DNA of 64,000 nucleotides from Melastoma dodecandrum (taxonomy: Eukaryota; Streptophyta; Magnoliopsida; Myrtales; Melastomataceae): the NCBI GenBank assembly GCA_029817715.1, contig JARUPY010000220.1, positions 62,001 to 126,000 of the forward strand, given 5' to 3'. The first letter of the stretch is position 1; every line of letters begins with the position of its first letter. Below the pieces are notes generated by a model. That model saw only the letters and a program-made list of their open reading frames with translations. It made no database searches and was not told the origin of the DNA. The position numbers and the translations under genes are program-made. This document shows positions 1 through 9,313 of this stretch, one piece after another.

Positions 1-128
1 TCGATCGTCATCTGTCCGGCCCGGAAACTCTCCAGGACGAGCGCCTCGAGTGCTCGGCGCTCCAAGTCCGGACCACTGGCACCGAGACACGAGGCCAGCT
101 TGTCGGGTATCCGCAAGATGATGTTCAT
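1..128 (-). CDS. UPF0175 family antitoxin-like protein, C-terminus cut by window edge
   Basis: The reading frame starts at the ATG at 128-126 and runs off the left edge. The visible product begins MNIILRIPDKL and contains DLERRALEALVLESFRAGQMT, which fits the UPF0175 pattern of a short beta strand followed by a RRALEAL..E.(Y/F)RAG helix. UPF0175 proteins are small DNA-binding proteins usually paired with a PIN-domain toxin; no partner is visible because the window ends. It is divergent from lon. Family assignment is by recalled pattern and only about 42 residues are visible. Confidence 0.6.
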   Translation of the reverse strand, partial: MNIILRIPDKLASCLGASGPDLERRALEALVLESFRAGQMTI

Positions 129-456
129 GATCGCGTTGTCGTCGACAGGTGGGTGGGGACGCGCGCTGTCCGAGCAACAATCTATCAGCGGCGCGTCCTG
201 TGGAAAAGCTCCCGGAGCGGCGTCCCCTCGTCGCCGCCTCGGAACGCGTGCAAAATCGACGGCTTCGCCACCGTTCGCGCACGAGGCGTGCGTGCTCCGG
301 ACGCCCCCGAAAGGTCGGCATGGCCACACCCGCCGCCCCCGGCTATCCTGCCCGTTGAAAGCCAGCCACGCCGTCGCCATTTCCCGTGGCGAAGCTGATA
401 CAGTTCCCGGCCCCGCCGCTCCGCACGGAGGGCCGCGCCGGAGATAGGAAAGAAAG
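129..456. other. Intergenic region between UPF0175 gene and lon
   Basis: These 328 bases contain overlapping open frames on both strands, but none has coding character, a ribosome site and a recognisable product together. The region must hold the lon promoter. A purine-rich stretch (aggaaagaaag) directly before 457 is the lon ribosome binding site. I see no tRNA-like or clear hairpin structure. Confidence 0.5.
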
Positions 457-1318
457 ATGCCAAGCCAAAAGCGTGAGCCTTCGCCGCCGGGCGTGGTCGA
501 GAACTTCCCCGTACTGCCGCTGCGCGACATCGTCGTCTTCCCGCACATGATCGTGCCGCTTTTCGTCGGCCGCGAGAAGTCGATCCGCGCGCTCGAGGAG
601 GTGATGAAGGCCGACAAGCTCATCATGCTCGCCACGCAGATGAACGCGACCGACGATGACCCGGCCGCCGATGCCATCTACCAGACCGGCACACTCGCCA
701 GCGTTCTGCAGTTGCTCAAGCTGCCCGACGGCACCGTGAAGGTGCTGGTCGAGGGCCAGGCGCGGGCGAAGGTGCACGAGTACACGAACACCGACGAGTT
801 CTACGAGGCCGATGCCGAGACGGTCGCCGACGACCTGATCGACGAGACCGAGGTCGAGGCGCTGGCCCGCAGCGTCGTGGCCGAATTCGAAGGCTACGTG
901 AAGCTCAACAAGAAGATTTCGCCGGAAGTCGTCTCGGCCGTCACGCAGATCGAGGATTACTCGAAGCTCGCCGACACGGTCGCCTCGCATCTCGCCGTGA
1001 AGATCGCCGACAAGCAGGCCGTGCTGGAAATGACCTCCATCGCCAAGCGGCTGGAGAAGTGCCTCTCGCTGATGGAGAGCGAGATCTCGGTCCTGCAGGT
1101 CGAGAAGCGTATCCGCAACCGCGTCAAGCGGCAGATGGAGAAGACGCAGCGCGAATACTACCTCAACGAGCAGCTCAAGGCGATCCAGAAGGAACTTGGC
1201 GAGGGCGAGGACGGCAAGGACGACCTCGGCGAGATCGAGGAGCGCATCAAGACCACCAAGCTCTCCAAGGAGGCACGCGGCAAGGCGACCGCCGAGTTGA
1301 AGAAGCTGAAGACGATGG

Positions 1319-1355
<37 letters not shown>

Positions 1356-1620
1356 TCTCGACTGGATGCTGTCGATCCCGTGGAACCAGCGCTCGAAGGT
1401 CAAGAAGGACCTGAACATCGCCGAGGAGCTGCTCAACACCGAGCACTTCGGGCTCGACAAGGTCAAGGACCGCATCGTCGAGTATCTCGCGGTGCAGGCG
1501 CGCACCAACAAGCTGAAGGGGCCGATCCTGTGCCTGGTCGGCCCGCCCGGCGTCGGCAAGACCTCGCTCGGCAAGTCGATCGCGCGCGCCACCGGCCGCA
1601 AGTTCGTGCGCATGTCGCTG

Positions 1621-1667
<47 letters not shown>

Positions 1668-2886
1668 TATCGGCTCGCTGCCGGGCAAGATCGTGTCGAA
1701 CCTGCGCAAGGCGGGGGCAAGCAACCCGCTGTTCCTGCTCGATGAGATCGACAAGCTGGGCCAGGATTTCCGTGGCGATCCCGCCTCGGCGCTGCTTGAG
1801 GTGCTCGATCCCGAGCAGAACTCGACCTTCACCGATCACTATCTCGAGGTCGATTACGATCTCTCCAATGTGATGTTCATTACGACCGCGAATACGCTGA
1901 ATATTCCGGGGCCGTTGATGGACCGCATGGAGATCATCCGGATCGCCGGTTACACCGAGGACGAGAAGCTCGAGATCGCGCGCCGCCACCTGATCCCGGC
2001 GGCGATCAAGAAGCACGGCCTCGACCCGAAGGAATGGTCGATCGACGACACCGGCTTGCTTGCGCTGGTCCGCCGCTACACGCGGGAGGCCGGCGTGCGT
2101 AACCTCGAGCGCGAGATCTCCAACCTCGCCCGCAAGGCGGTCAAGGAGATCCTGCTGGGCAAGACGAAGACCGTACTCGTCAACGACGAGAACGTTTCGG
2201 ACTACCTCGGCGTGTTCAAGTACCGCTTCGGCATGGCCGAGGAAGAGGATCAGGTCGGTGCGGTCACCGGCCTCGCCTGGACCGAGGTCGGCGGCGACAT
2301 CCTGACGATCGAAGCCATCATGATGCCGGGCAAGGGCCGCATGACGGTCACGGGCAATCTCAAGGACGTGATGAAGGAGTCGATCTCGGCAGCGGCGTCC
2401 TACGTGCGCTCCCGAGCCGTCGATTTCGGCATCGAGCCGCCGCTGTTCGACCGTCGTGACATCCACGTCCACGTGCCGGAAGGCGCGACGCCGAAGGATG
2501 GGCCGTCCGCCGGCATCGGAATGGCCACGGCGATCATCTCGACCATGACCGGGATCCCGGTGCATCGCGAGATTGCCATGACCGGCGAGGTGACCTTGCG
2601 CGGGCGCGTGCTGCCGATCGGCGGGCTCAAGGAGAAGCTGTTGGCCGCGCTGCGGGGGGGATTGAAGAAGGTCCTCATCCCGGAGGAGAACGCCAAGGAT
2701 CTCGCCGAGATTCCGGACAACGTGAAGAACGGGCTGGAGATCGTGCCGGTCGCGCGCATGGACGAGGTGCTGCAGCACGCGCTGGTGCGCCAGCCGACGC
2801 CGATCGTGTGGGAGGAAGAGGTGAAGCCGGTGACACAATCGGCGCCGCTTCCCGAGGACGAGCCGGCGGGCGCCGTCGCGCACTGA
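457..2886 (+). CDS. lon: ATP-dependent protease Lon (LonA)
   Basis: This 809-residue cytoplasmic AAA+ serine protease degrades damaged and regulatory proteins. The N-terminal substrate domain (about 20-210) opens with [19 protein letters not shown]. The P-loop GPPGVGKTS lies near residues 361-369 and the Walker B region reads LFLLDEIDK. The proteolytic domain carries the catalytic Ser in DGPSAG (about 684) and Lys in [10 protein letters not shown] (about 727). Length and domain order match LonA. The ATG at 457 follows aggaaagaaag. The acidic tail [10 protein letters not shown] is unremarkable. A strong terminator follows. This is ordinary host chromosome with no frame damage. Confidence 0.98.
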
Positions 2887-2903
2887 TCGCGAGCACAGAG
2901 CGA

Positions 2904-2940
2904 AGCCGCGCCGCCGAAAGGCGGGGCGGCTTTCTTCTTT
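2904..2940 (+). terminator. Rho-independent terminator of lon
   Basis: An inverted repeat of GCCGC-CCGCC type with a gaaa loop (agccgcgccgcc / ggcggggcggct) is followed by tttcttcttt, starting 18 bases after the lon stop codon. Confidence 0.9.
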
Positions 2941-2962
2941 GCAAGAAGGGACGGCTCTCTTA

Positions 2963-3832
2963 ATGTTCCGCGCGATGAACGCCGATCAATTGCTTGGAAA
3001 CGTCCTGCGCCGGGTGACGGGGAGAGCCCGACCGGGTGATCAGCCCAAAGCCGATCCGACCAGGATCCTCGATCACTACGTCACGACCCCCCCGTCGCAG
3101 CAGAACGCCGTCGACGCGGTCCCGGGCTGGTCGCACGCCTTCCCGCCCTGGCTCAACCTCAAGGCCGGCGCCGCTCATCTTTATGCCGACGACCGAATCG
3201 AGTGGGCCCTCGCGCAGATGGGCTCGCTCGAAGGGTGCAGCGTGCTGGAGCTCGGCCCCCTCGAGGGCATGCACACGTGGATGATGGACAAGGCCGGGGC
3301 GCGGAGCATCGACGCGGTCGAGGCCAATGTCCTCGCCTACATGCGTTGCCTCGTCTCCAAGGAGATCCTCGGCACGCGCAACGCCCGCTTTCTTCTCGGC
3401 GACTTCAACGCCTGGCTGGAGGATGCCCGCGAGCCCTACGATCTAGTCCTGGCGTCGGGCGTTCTCTACCACTCGCCCGATCCGATCCGGCTGCTCGAGC
3501 TGATCGCCCGTAACGCGAAGGCGTTCTATATCTGGACGCATTACTACGACGAGGAGGCGATGCCGGTCGGCGACCTGCGACGACCGCCGTTCTCGGGTGT
3601 CGTGGTCACCAAGCCGTTCGCGGACTTCAGCGTGGCGCTGCACGAGCGCAGCTACTATCAAGCCTGGCGCGATCCAAAATTCTGCGGCGGCTTCCGCGAC
3701 ATCCACTATTGGATGCCCAAGGCGGACATTGTCCGCATCATCGAAGCCTTGGGTTTTTCGGCCGTCGTGGCCCACGATCTCCCGGATCATCCCTACGGTC
3801 CGTCCATTTCGATCTTCGCCCGACGCCTGTAA
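2963..3832 (+). CDS. Class I SAM-dependent methyltransferase
   Basis: The product has about 289 residues. The Rossmann motif I is seen as CSVLELGPLEGMHTW, followed by an acidic motif II region (SIDAVEAN) and YDLVLASGVLYHSPDP as motif IV/post-I. It resembles the bacterial methyltransferases found in sugar or natural-product modification clusters; the substrate is unknown. The start could be the ATG at 2963 or at 2975; gaaggg at 2945-2950 favours 2963. The gene lies 30 bases before the PhyH gene on the same strand, so the two are probably co-transcribed. Confidence 0.85.
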   Translation: MFRAMNADQLLGNVLRRVTGRARPGDQPKADPTRILDHYVTTPPSQQNAVDAVPGWSHAFPPWLNLKAGAAHLYADDRIEWALAQMGSLEGCSVLELGPLEGMHTWMMDKAGARSIDAVEANVLAYMRCLVSKEILGTRNARFLLGDFNAWLEDAREPYDLVLASGVLYHSPDPIRLLELIARNAKAFYIWTHYYDEEAMPVGDLRRPPFSGVVVTKPFADFSVALHERSYYQAWRDPKFCGGFRDIHYWMPKADIVRIIEALGFSAVVAHDLPDHPYGPSISIFARRL

Positions 3833-3862
3833 GAGAGAGGCCGGCTCGAGAGTGAGAAGCGC

Positions 3863-4846
3863 ATGAAGCTCAAGACGCTCGCCCAACCCCTGATCGACGT
3901 CGTCAACAAGGGCCGCTTCCGGCTGCGCTACAGCGGCGCGCCCGCGGTCAACCTTCACGCGCTCAGCTCCTTCCGCCACGACGCCTTTCCGCAGGCCGCG
4001 CCGGAATGCTGGCTCGATCGGCCGGATGCCGAAGGCGCGATCGACAGGAAGCTGGCTTCGGGCACGATCACGGCCGCCGAAGCCGAGGTCTGCAAATCAT
4101 GGGTCCGCAACGGCTACGTGATCCTCGAAGGCCTGATCGATGCCGCGACGCTCGACGAGGCCTGGGCGGCTTATGAGCGCGCTCTCGAGGCAGGCTCGCT
4201 CGGCGAGCGCATCTTCGTCAACGCGGCCGCAACGCTGCCCGACCGCAAGCTCGACCCCCATCTCACTGTGCCGGAGGTGCGAGCGCTCCAGCATCACCCC
4301 GCCGTCCTCAAATGGACCGACCTCCTGTTCGGCCGCAAGACCATTCCCTTCCAAACGATCATGGGACACGCCGGCAGCCAGCAGGCTCCCCATTCCGATT
4401 CGATCCACATGACGACCTATCCGCTCGGCTATCTCGCGGCGACCTGGACCGCCTTCGAGGATATCGGGCCGGACTGCGGGCCGCTCGAATATTATCCGGG
4501 AAGCCATCGGCTGCCCTACCTCTTCAGCCGGGACGTCGGGATTCCCGAGAGTGCGTTCCGCGAGCGCGGCTATGTCGTCTACCACGAGAACTACGAGCCC
4601 AAGGTCAAGGCGCTCTGCGAGGCGGCGAAGCTGACGAAGGAGACCTTCCTGGCCAAGAAGGGCGACATCCTGTTCTGGCATGCCAACCTTGTTCACGGCG
4701 GATCGCCACGACTCGACCAGGACGCGACACGCAAGGCGCTCGTCTGCCATTATTTCGCGGAAGGCGTCGTGACCTACCACGATCTGTCGGGGGGCCTGTC
4801 GCGCCTGCACAGCAACGGCGCCTATGCGCCGTTGGCGTCCGCGTAG
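3863..4846 (+). CDS. Phytanoyl-CoA dioxygenase (PhyH) family protein
   Basis: This 327-residue protein is a putative Fe(II)/2-oxoglutarate dioxygenase of the double-stranded beta-helix fold. The iron ligands appear as His and Asp in APHSDSIHM and a distal His in NLVHGG; the following KALVCHYF strand contains the usual region near the 2-oxoglutarate-binding residue. GPLEYYPGSHRLPY is the PhyH signature. These enzymes hydroxylate small molecules or lipids; the substrate here is not inferable. It probably shares an operon with the upstream methyltransferase. It is host sequence, outside the prophage. Confidence 0.88.
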   Translation: MKLKTLAQPLIDVVNKGRFRLRYSGAPAVNLHALSSFRHDAFPQAAPECWLDRPDAEGAIDRKLASGTITAAEAEVCKSWVRNGYVILEGLIDAATLDEAWAAYERALEAGSLGERIFVNAAATLPDRKLDPHLTVPEVRALQHHPAVLKWTDLLFGRKTIPFQTIMGHAGSQQAPHSDSIHMTTYPLGYLAATWTAFEDIGPDCGPLEYYPGSHRLPYLFSRDVGIPESAFRERGYVVYHENYEPKVKALCEAAKLTKETFLAKKGDILFWHANLVHGGSPRLDQDATRKALVCHYFAEGVVTYHDLSGGLSRLHSNGAYAPLASA

Positions 4847-4870
4847 GCCGGGCGCCTCCGCAGGCTCGGA

Positions 4871-5254
4871 TCAATGGATCCGGCGCGCCGGGGCGCCGAG
4901 CTCGACGAGGTCGCAGCAGAGCCCCGCGCCCTCGCGATGCACCGCGACGATCTCGAACAGCGCGCCGTCCCACGAGCGCGTGATGCGGTCGCCGATGCCG
5001 AGGCCGGGCGGGACGCGGTCGCCGGCGAAACGGGCGGTCGGGCGGTAGCTCTCGAGATGCAGGCGGCGTCCGTCGGCTTGCGGCACGACCGTCGTCGTCG
5101 TGCGCCACGCGAAGGCGGCATGGCTCGCGCAGACGCGATCGTCGAAGGCGCCCGCATGACGTGGCGCGACAAGCACCTGTTCACCAAGCTCTTCGCGAAA
5201 GCCTGCCATGGGTGCTACGGCATGGGTGGCATAGGCAGGCTGATAAGCGTGCAT
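4871..5254 (-). CDS. Hypothetical protein (127 aa)
   Basis: I do not recognise this protein. The start at 5254 (MHAYQPAYATHAV) is preferred over an upstream ATG at 5287 because gaggggag lies about 9 bases before it. The C-terminal half (GIGDRITRSWDGALFEIVAV..) looks like a small beta-rich domain. It is convergent with the PhyH gene and lies between that gene and the tRNA attachment site, so it is host or an older remnant. Confidence 0.55.
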   Translation of the reverse strand: MHAYQPAYATHAVAPMAGFREELGEQVLVAPRHAGAFDDRVCASHAAFAWRTTTTVVPQADGRRLHLESYRPTARFAGDRVPPGLGIGDRITRSWDGALFEIVAVHREGAGLCCDLVELGAPARRIH

Positions 5255-5687
5255 CGACTGTAACTCCCCTCGGACGTCGCGAGACATATTTGCTCAATAC
5301 TCCTTGCCGCTTTGCGATAAGACAAATTTCATCAAGAGATTTCGCCGCAAAAATTTCCGTCGATTTTGTGTTGTATGCGCGTCGGTCGCTCTAGGATCAG
5401 GGTGCTGACGACGCGCCTTGACCATTTTGCCTTATAGGTATAAATACCTAAACAGGCTTATCGGCAAATCCCTGCCGCGTGTCGCGGGGCGAGCGGAATC
5501 GCCCATGCACCCGGTTTGGATCGAGTCCAAGCCGTGGCGGATCATCACGCATTGTCGGCGCGCACCGACATTGCGCCATCGTCGTCGCAGCGCGGCCTCA
5601 CCGTGTAACGCGACGAGGCCGCCCACTACCTCGGAGAGACGTCCTCGGCTTCAATTCCGCGCCGGGAACGGGTAAGGAGGCGGTCGC
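5255..5687. other. AT-richer intergenic region before tRNA-Val
   Basis: This stretch of about 430 bases has no convincing gene. The segment 5300-5460 is clearly more AT-rich than the surroundings and probably contains promoters for the leftward gene at 5254 and for the tRNA. The open frames on either strand lack coding character. Confidence 0.5.
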
Positions 5688-5763
5688 GGGCGGTTAGCTC
5701 AGTTGGTAGAGCATCTCGTTTACACCGAGAGGGTCGGCGGTTCGAGCCCGTCACCGCCCACCA
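5688..5763 (+). tRNA. tRNA-Val (anticodon UAC), CCA encoded
   Basis: The cloverleaf is complete: acceptor GGGCGGT/ACCGCCC, D arm GCTC..GAGC, anticodon stem TCTCG/CGAGA with loop TTTACAC (anticodon TAC), T arm GGCGG/CCGTC with TTCGAGC loop, then ACCA. The 3' end is 7 bases from the stop codon of a tyrosine integrase, so this tRNA is the probable phage attachment gene. Confidence 0.97.
5740..5763. other. Putative attL core at the tRNA-Val 3' end
   Basis: Tyrosine integrases of temperate elements usually recombine within the 3' half of a tRNA gene and restore it. The integrase gene begins directly after this sequence. No second copy of the tRNA 3' end is seen elsewhere in the window, so attR must lie to the right. 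The exact core is inferred. Confidence 0.5.
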
Positions 5764-5769
5764 GCGTTT

Positions 5770-6951
5770 TCAGATGCTTAGGTGCAAATCGCAGCGCTTT
5801 TTTCGCGTGATAGTCCCGGAAACAGTCCCGGAATGGCTCCTCTTTCTTCGGAAGTCGACCACGTCGCGCAAGTGCTCCGGCACGTGGTGGCCGTAGGTCA
5901 ACTCGACCATCTGATGGCTGGTGCCGAGGGCGGCTGCCACCTTGGTCAACGAGTGGCCATTCTGGAGTGCCCATGTCGCGAAGGTATGTCGGAGGACGTG
6001 TGGGACGACATCCTCGCCGAGCCCCGCTCCGATGCGGGCCGTGTGCCAAGATCGCCTCAGGCGAAGCAGGGGGCGGTCATCAAAAGTGACGGCGTGGGTG
6101 ATGCCCTTCATCTCGTCCACGCGCCTCCAGCGTCGCAGATGGCCACCCAAGGCGGGGGAGATCGGGATCGGCGGTCGGCGCTTGCTGCTGTCCGCTTCGC
6201 GTGATCCGCGGCGATAGATAAGGCCTTCGTCCAAGTCGATGCTGCCGGCGTCTATCGCTCGCACCCATCGAAGCTTCAACACCGCTTCATGCCGTGTGCC
6301 AGTGTAAAGCGCGATCAGGATGAAGCGGATTAGGTGCGGGGTCTTGGCGCGACGGGCTGACCGCAAGAGGCGCGCGACTTCGTCTCGGCTCAGCCATCGG
6401 TCGCGTGGTTGCGACTTGTCCGGCAAGCTCACGACAATCTTGTAGGTGAGTTTGTGCTCATCATGGGCGAAGCCGATCGCCGCCGACAGAACTTCGAGCT
6501 CGCGGCGCGCTGTGGCGCTTCCAACGCGCGGACGCTGGTCGATGGGAAGTTTCGTGCATCGAGCCTGCGGCATCGCCGTTCGCCAGATGACGTATTCTGA
6601 CGCTCTGTCCGGCGTCACTTCGGCGACGGTGTCTTGGCCTAAGAATGTCGCGAGATGAACGATCGCGCCAAGGTCGACGTCGGGACGCCTATTGTTCGGG
6701 ACTTTCTTTACTCGGTATAAGTCTAGGACGTCGGCGACAAGAACACACCGTGGATCACCGTCGCCGAAGTCGACTTTGTGCCTCTGGGCGAGGTATTTTT
6801 CGAGCGCCTTGTTGGCTTTTTCGCTTGCTTGATCTTCTCCAATAAGGATGCCTGTGCTGACCTCCGTCTCTCCGTCTCGGATGGCGTACCAGGGCTTGCG
6901 GCCCTTGCGGCGTCGGATGCAGAGACGCGCTCCGTGGGAAGGCCGTGACAT
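5770..6951 (-). CDS. int: Phage integrase, tyrosine recombinase
   Basis: This 393-residue site-specific recombinase catalyses integration and excision at the tRNA. The catalytic domain shows the first Arg in YTGTRHEAV, the HxxR box in HVLRHTFATW and the nucleophile Tyr in MVELTYGHH. The N-terminal half contains the SAM-like core-binding domain. The start ATG at 6951 lies inside the 3' part of the upstream excisionase-like gene, a compact arrangement often seen in such prophages. Its 3' end abuts the tRNA, defining attL. Confidence 0.95.
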   Translation of the reverse strand: MSRPSHGARLCIRRRKGRKPWYAIRDGETEVSTGILIGEDQASEKANKALEKYLAQRHKVDFGDGDPRCVLVADVLDLYRVKKVPNNRRPDVDLGAIVHLATFLGQDTVAEVTPDRASEYVIWRTAMPQARCTKLPIDQRPRVGSATARRELEVLSAAIGFAHDEHKLTYKIVVSLPDKSQPRDRWLSRDEVARLLRSARRAKTPHLIRFILIALYTGTRHEAVLKLRWVRAIDAGSIDLDEGLIYRRGSREADSSKRRPPIPISPALGGHLRRWRRVDEMKGITHAVTFDDRPLLRLRRSWHTARIGAGLGEDVVPHVLRHTFATWALQNGHSLTKVAAALGTSHQMVELTYGHHVPEHLRDVVDFRRKRSHSGTVSGTITRKKRCDLHLSI

Positions 6952-7154
6952 TTCCGGATCATCTCATCGACGGCGGCTAGGGTTGTGAAATCCTTTCCCG
7001 CAATTCGGAAGATGGCAAGGTTTCCTTTTTCCGCCTCGCGGCGGAGGGCCTTGCCGGTGATCGAGCCATCGAAACGAATCTTCGCGGCGGCATGCAAGCG
7101 AAGCGGCGTGTTCCGCCCGACAGAATAGTCGAGAACCTGTGCCTCGTTACTCAT
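6723..7154 (-). CDS. Excisionase-like / small DNA-binding protein
   Basis: About 143 residues starting MSNEAQVLDYSVGR. The segment LRLHAAAKIRF..ITGKALRREAEKGNLAIFRIAGKDF looks like a MerR/Xis-type winged helix that chooses a row and argument in a helix-turn-helix. Its 3' 229 bases overlap the integrase start in another frame. The position directly upstream of int supports a role in directing excision. The start overlaps the stop of the preceding gene (ATGAGTAA). Confidence 0.65.
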   Translation of the reverse strand: MSNEAQVLDYSVGRNTPLRLHAAAKIRFDGSITGKALRREAEKGNLAIFRIAGKDFTTLAAVDEMIRKCHGLPTERVSASDAARAASPGTPSETERRRSAQASLLEKIKQAKKPTRRSKNTSPRGTKSTSATVIHGVFLSPTS

Positions 7155-7428
7155 GCGCCTTTCCATCCGGATAGTCGGACCGCCTCATCCCAAAGCGCTG
7201 GTAATCAAGCGGGCGCCAATAGGTCGGACCGCCGCCGCGATCTTCTGACCATGTGAAATGATTGCCGGGCGTCTCCCATATGCCGGGGGATTTCGAGAAC
7301 GGCGGGTTGAAGCCGGCGGCGTTCCAAAACATCGGGAAAGCCCCGCATTCTGGGTCCATGACCTCGATCAGCGTCCCATCGCGGGGCGCGCTGTCGATCG
7401 AGCGGTATTCGAGATCGGCGCCGGTCAT
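7147..7428 (-). CDS. Small phage protein, DUF551-like
   Basis: 93 residues with the pattern YRSIDSAPRDGTLIEVMDP...TYWRPL. This SAPRDG..W.PL pattern is shared by many small phage proteins (DUF551-like); their function is unknown. It sits in the leftward int operon with a gggattgag ribosome site just before the ATG. Confidence 0.65.
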   Translation of the reverse strand: MTGADLEYRSIDSAPRDGTLIEVMDPECGAFPMFWNAAGFNPPFSKSPGIWETPGNHFTWSEDRGGGPTYWRPLDYQRFGMRRSDYPDGKAHE

Positions 7429-7431
7429 CGC

Positions 7432-8791
7432 TCAATCCCGCCATGGATCGGCGACATCGGCACCAGCCATCACCACGATCTTCGGCTGAAGCCGATGCAG
7501 CACGCGGACGCTCGCGGCGTGCGCCGCCAAGACATTCGTCAGCCGCTTGTAGGCCATCGGGCTCTCATCGACCCCGCCGCCGACGAGATGGACGTCGACA
7601 TCCTGCCGGCGGAGCCACTCTCGCATCTGGTCTCGCGTGAATCTCCGCTCGGCCTCGCGGCGCCCGAAGTCCCGACCGGCGCCATGCACAGTCGAATAAA
7701 GGCCGGCCGCCGCGTCAGGGCTCTCGACCCCTTCCATGATGACGGCATCGTCCCCCATGCTGCCGCCCACGAAGCCGCGCTGGCCCGGCGCCGCTGGCGT
7801 CGCGCCCTTGCGCACCACCCAGCAATCCTTGCCGCCGTGGGTCTCGCGCCAGGCGAAGTTGTGGTGGTTCTGGACCGATTCGAGGACAGAACCGCCGATG
7901 ATGCGTCGGACGCGATCGACCACCCATTCCCGGCCGGCATAGGCGTAGCGACCGGCAAGATGCATCCCGGCGAGGATAGCGGGCACCGATGTCGGAATCC
8001 GTGTCCAAGACGGTCGGCGGGACGTGCATCCCGTCGCGCCCGCCCGCCATTTTCAGATAGCGGGTCGCCGTCGTGTGGCCGAGGCCGCGGCTGCCGAAAT
8101 GGACGCCGATCCATGTCCAGCCGTCTTCGTCGCGCAGGACATCAACGTAGTGGTTGCCACTTCCGACAGTCCCGAGTTGAGCGCGCGCCTTGTCGCGATA
8201 GTCGAGCATGCCGCTGGCGCGCCACGCGTCTTCGTCATCGAACAGATCGTGCTCCACCCGCTCGGCGTTCGTCCGCCCCATGCCGAAGCTGATGACGCGG
8301 TTGATCTCGGCGCCGATCTCTTCGCGACGATTCGCGATTTCGGCGTACGGGACATCGAGCCGGACGGCCATATTTCCGCACGCGATATCGAATCCTACCC
8401 CGGAGACGCTGATCTGCCCGTCGTAGGCGATGACGCCGCCGACCGGCTGCGCATAGCCGAGATGACCATCAGCACAGAGCACGCCGCCGACGACGTTTCC
8501 GACGCTCATGCAGGTGCGCATCTGCTCAACGGTGTTGTCGTGATGCAGGCCGAGGATCGTCAGGGGCGCGTTGGCGTAGCGCCCATCTTGGGGTCGGTTG
8601 GTCGCGATGCCGGCGCGCACCTCGGCGATCTTTTCGGCGTCGATCGCGGCCTTGGCTGCTTGTCGGAACTGGCACCAAGCGGGCTGTCCGCGATCGCTAC
8701 CGTCCTTCGCGGCGCGGGCATCCGGGTCTTGGCCGCTTGCGAGGCACAGTTCACGTGCCCGATCTTCCAAGGGGTCTTTCCGTCTACTCAT
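7432..8791 (-). pseudogene. rtcB: RtcB-type RNA-splicing ligase, frame broken by one extra base
   Basis: RtcB joins RNA 2',3'-cyclic phosphate or 3'-phosphate ends to 5'-OH ends using GTP and Mn(II). The first frame (from ATG 8791) contains GGVLCADGHLGYAQPVGG, GVGFDIACGNMA and GTVGSGNHYVDV. The second frame contains HNFAWRE, WVVRKGATPA and GFVGGSMGD with the metal/guanylate-site residues. Removing one G near 7974 would give a full-length protein of about 450 residues. Its start overlaps the stop of the nuclease gene (ATGA). All hallmark motifs survive, so the break may be a sequence error. Confidence 0.9.
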
Positions 8792-9313
8792 CGGCAAAGC
8801 CTCTCCCGCGCATTAGCAGCGGCGACGCCGCGTAACTCGCAAACCCCATGGCGCCAGTCCCAAGGCGCGTCCAAAGCGCCTGCCCAGATGCCCTTGCGCG
8901 CGGCTCGAGCCGCATCCTCATCGCCATCATAGGTGTGGGCATAATGCCGATAGGACAGCGCCCATCCTTCGCGGACCATCCAGCGGTCGATATCGACGTC
9001 GCCAACGTAGCAGGTGCCGAGTCGGCGCCCGTAGCGGTCACGATCCTCGCGAAGCTCGCATCGCCAGTCCTTGCCGGCCCATGCGGTAGTAAGGGCCTCG
9101 CGTGCCGCCACGCCGCATCGCCAGTCGGCGCCTTTCGCGTCAAGGCAGACTTGCTCCATCTCCGGCGCGTTCGATCCCGAGTAGGCGAATGCGCTGGCCG
9201 GCGATCGTCACGGTGTCGCCGTCTGTGATGTAGGGGATACCGGTTAGGGGCTCGGCGAATGCGGGGGTGGCGAGGAGAAACAGCGCTGCCATCGCGGGCG
9301 GTAAGCCAGTCAT
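8788..9313 (-). pseudogene. Secreted thermonuclease-like protein (SNase fold), frame broken
   Basis: The first frame from ATG 9313 gives a signal peptide (MTGLPPAMAALFLLATPAFA) and then ITDGDTVTIAGQRIRLLGI, the SNase start. After one extra base near 9170 the second frame gives EMEQVC, DRYGRRLGTCYV, and WMVREGWALSY...KGIWAG, as in short rhizobial thermonuclease-family proteins. The export signal suggests a periplasmic or extracellular nuclease. ATGA overlaps occur at both ends (ATPase upstream, rtcB downstream). Confidence 0.82.

Noticed and set aside
343..2883. Long open frame of 846 codons on the minus strand opposite lon
   Set aside because: It is the mirror of a high-GC coding sequence; lon on the plus strand is beyond doubt, and the mirror product is low-complexity with no known domain.
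5418..5697. Plus-strand frames of 72-85 codons before the tRNA
   Set aside because: No coding character, no ribosome site, and they run into the tRNA.
7258..8292. Long plus-strand frame opposite rtcB, and a similar one at 8024-8932
   Set aside because: Shadows of RtcB and the nuclease; products are His/Arg/Asp-rich and have no ribosome site.
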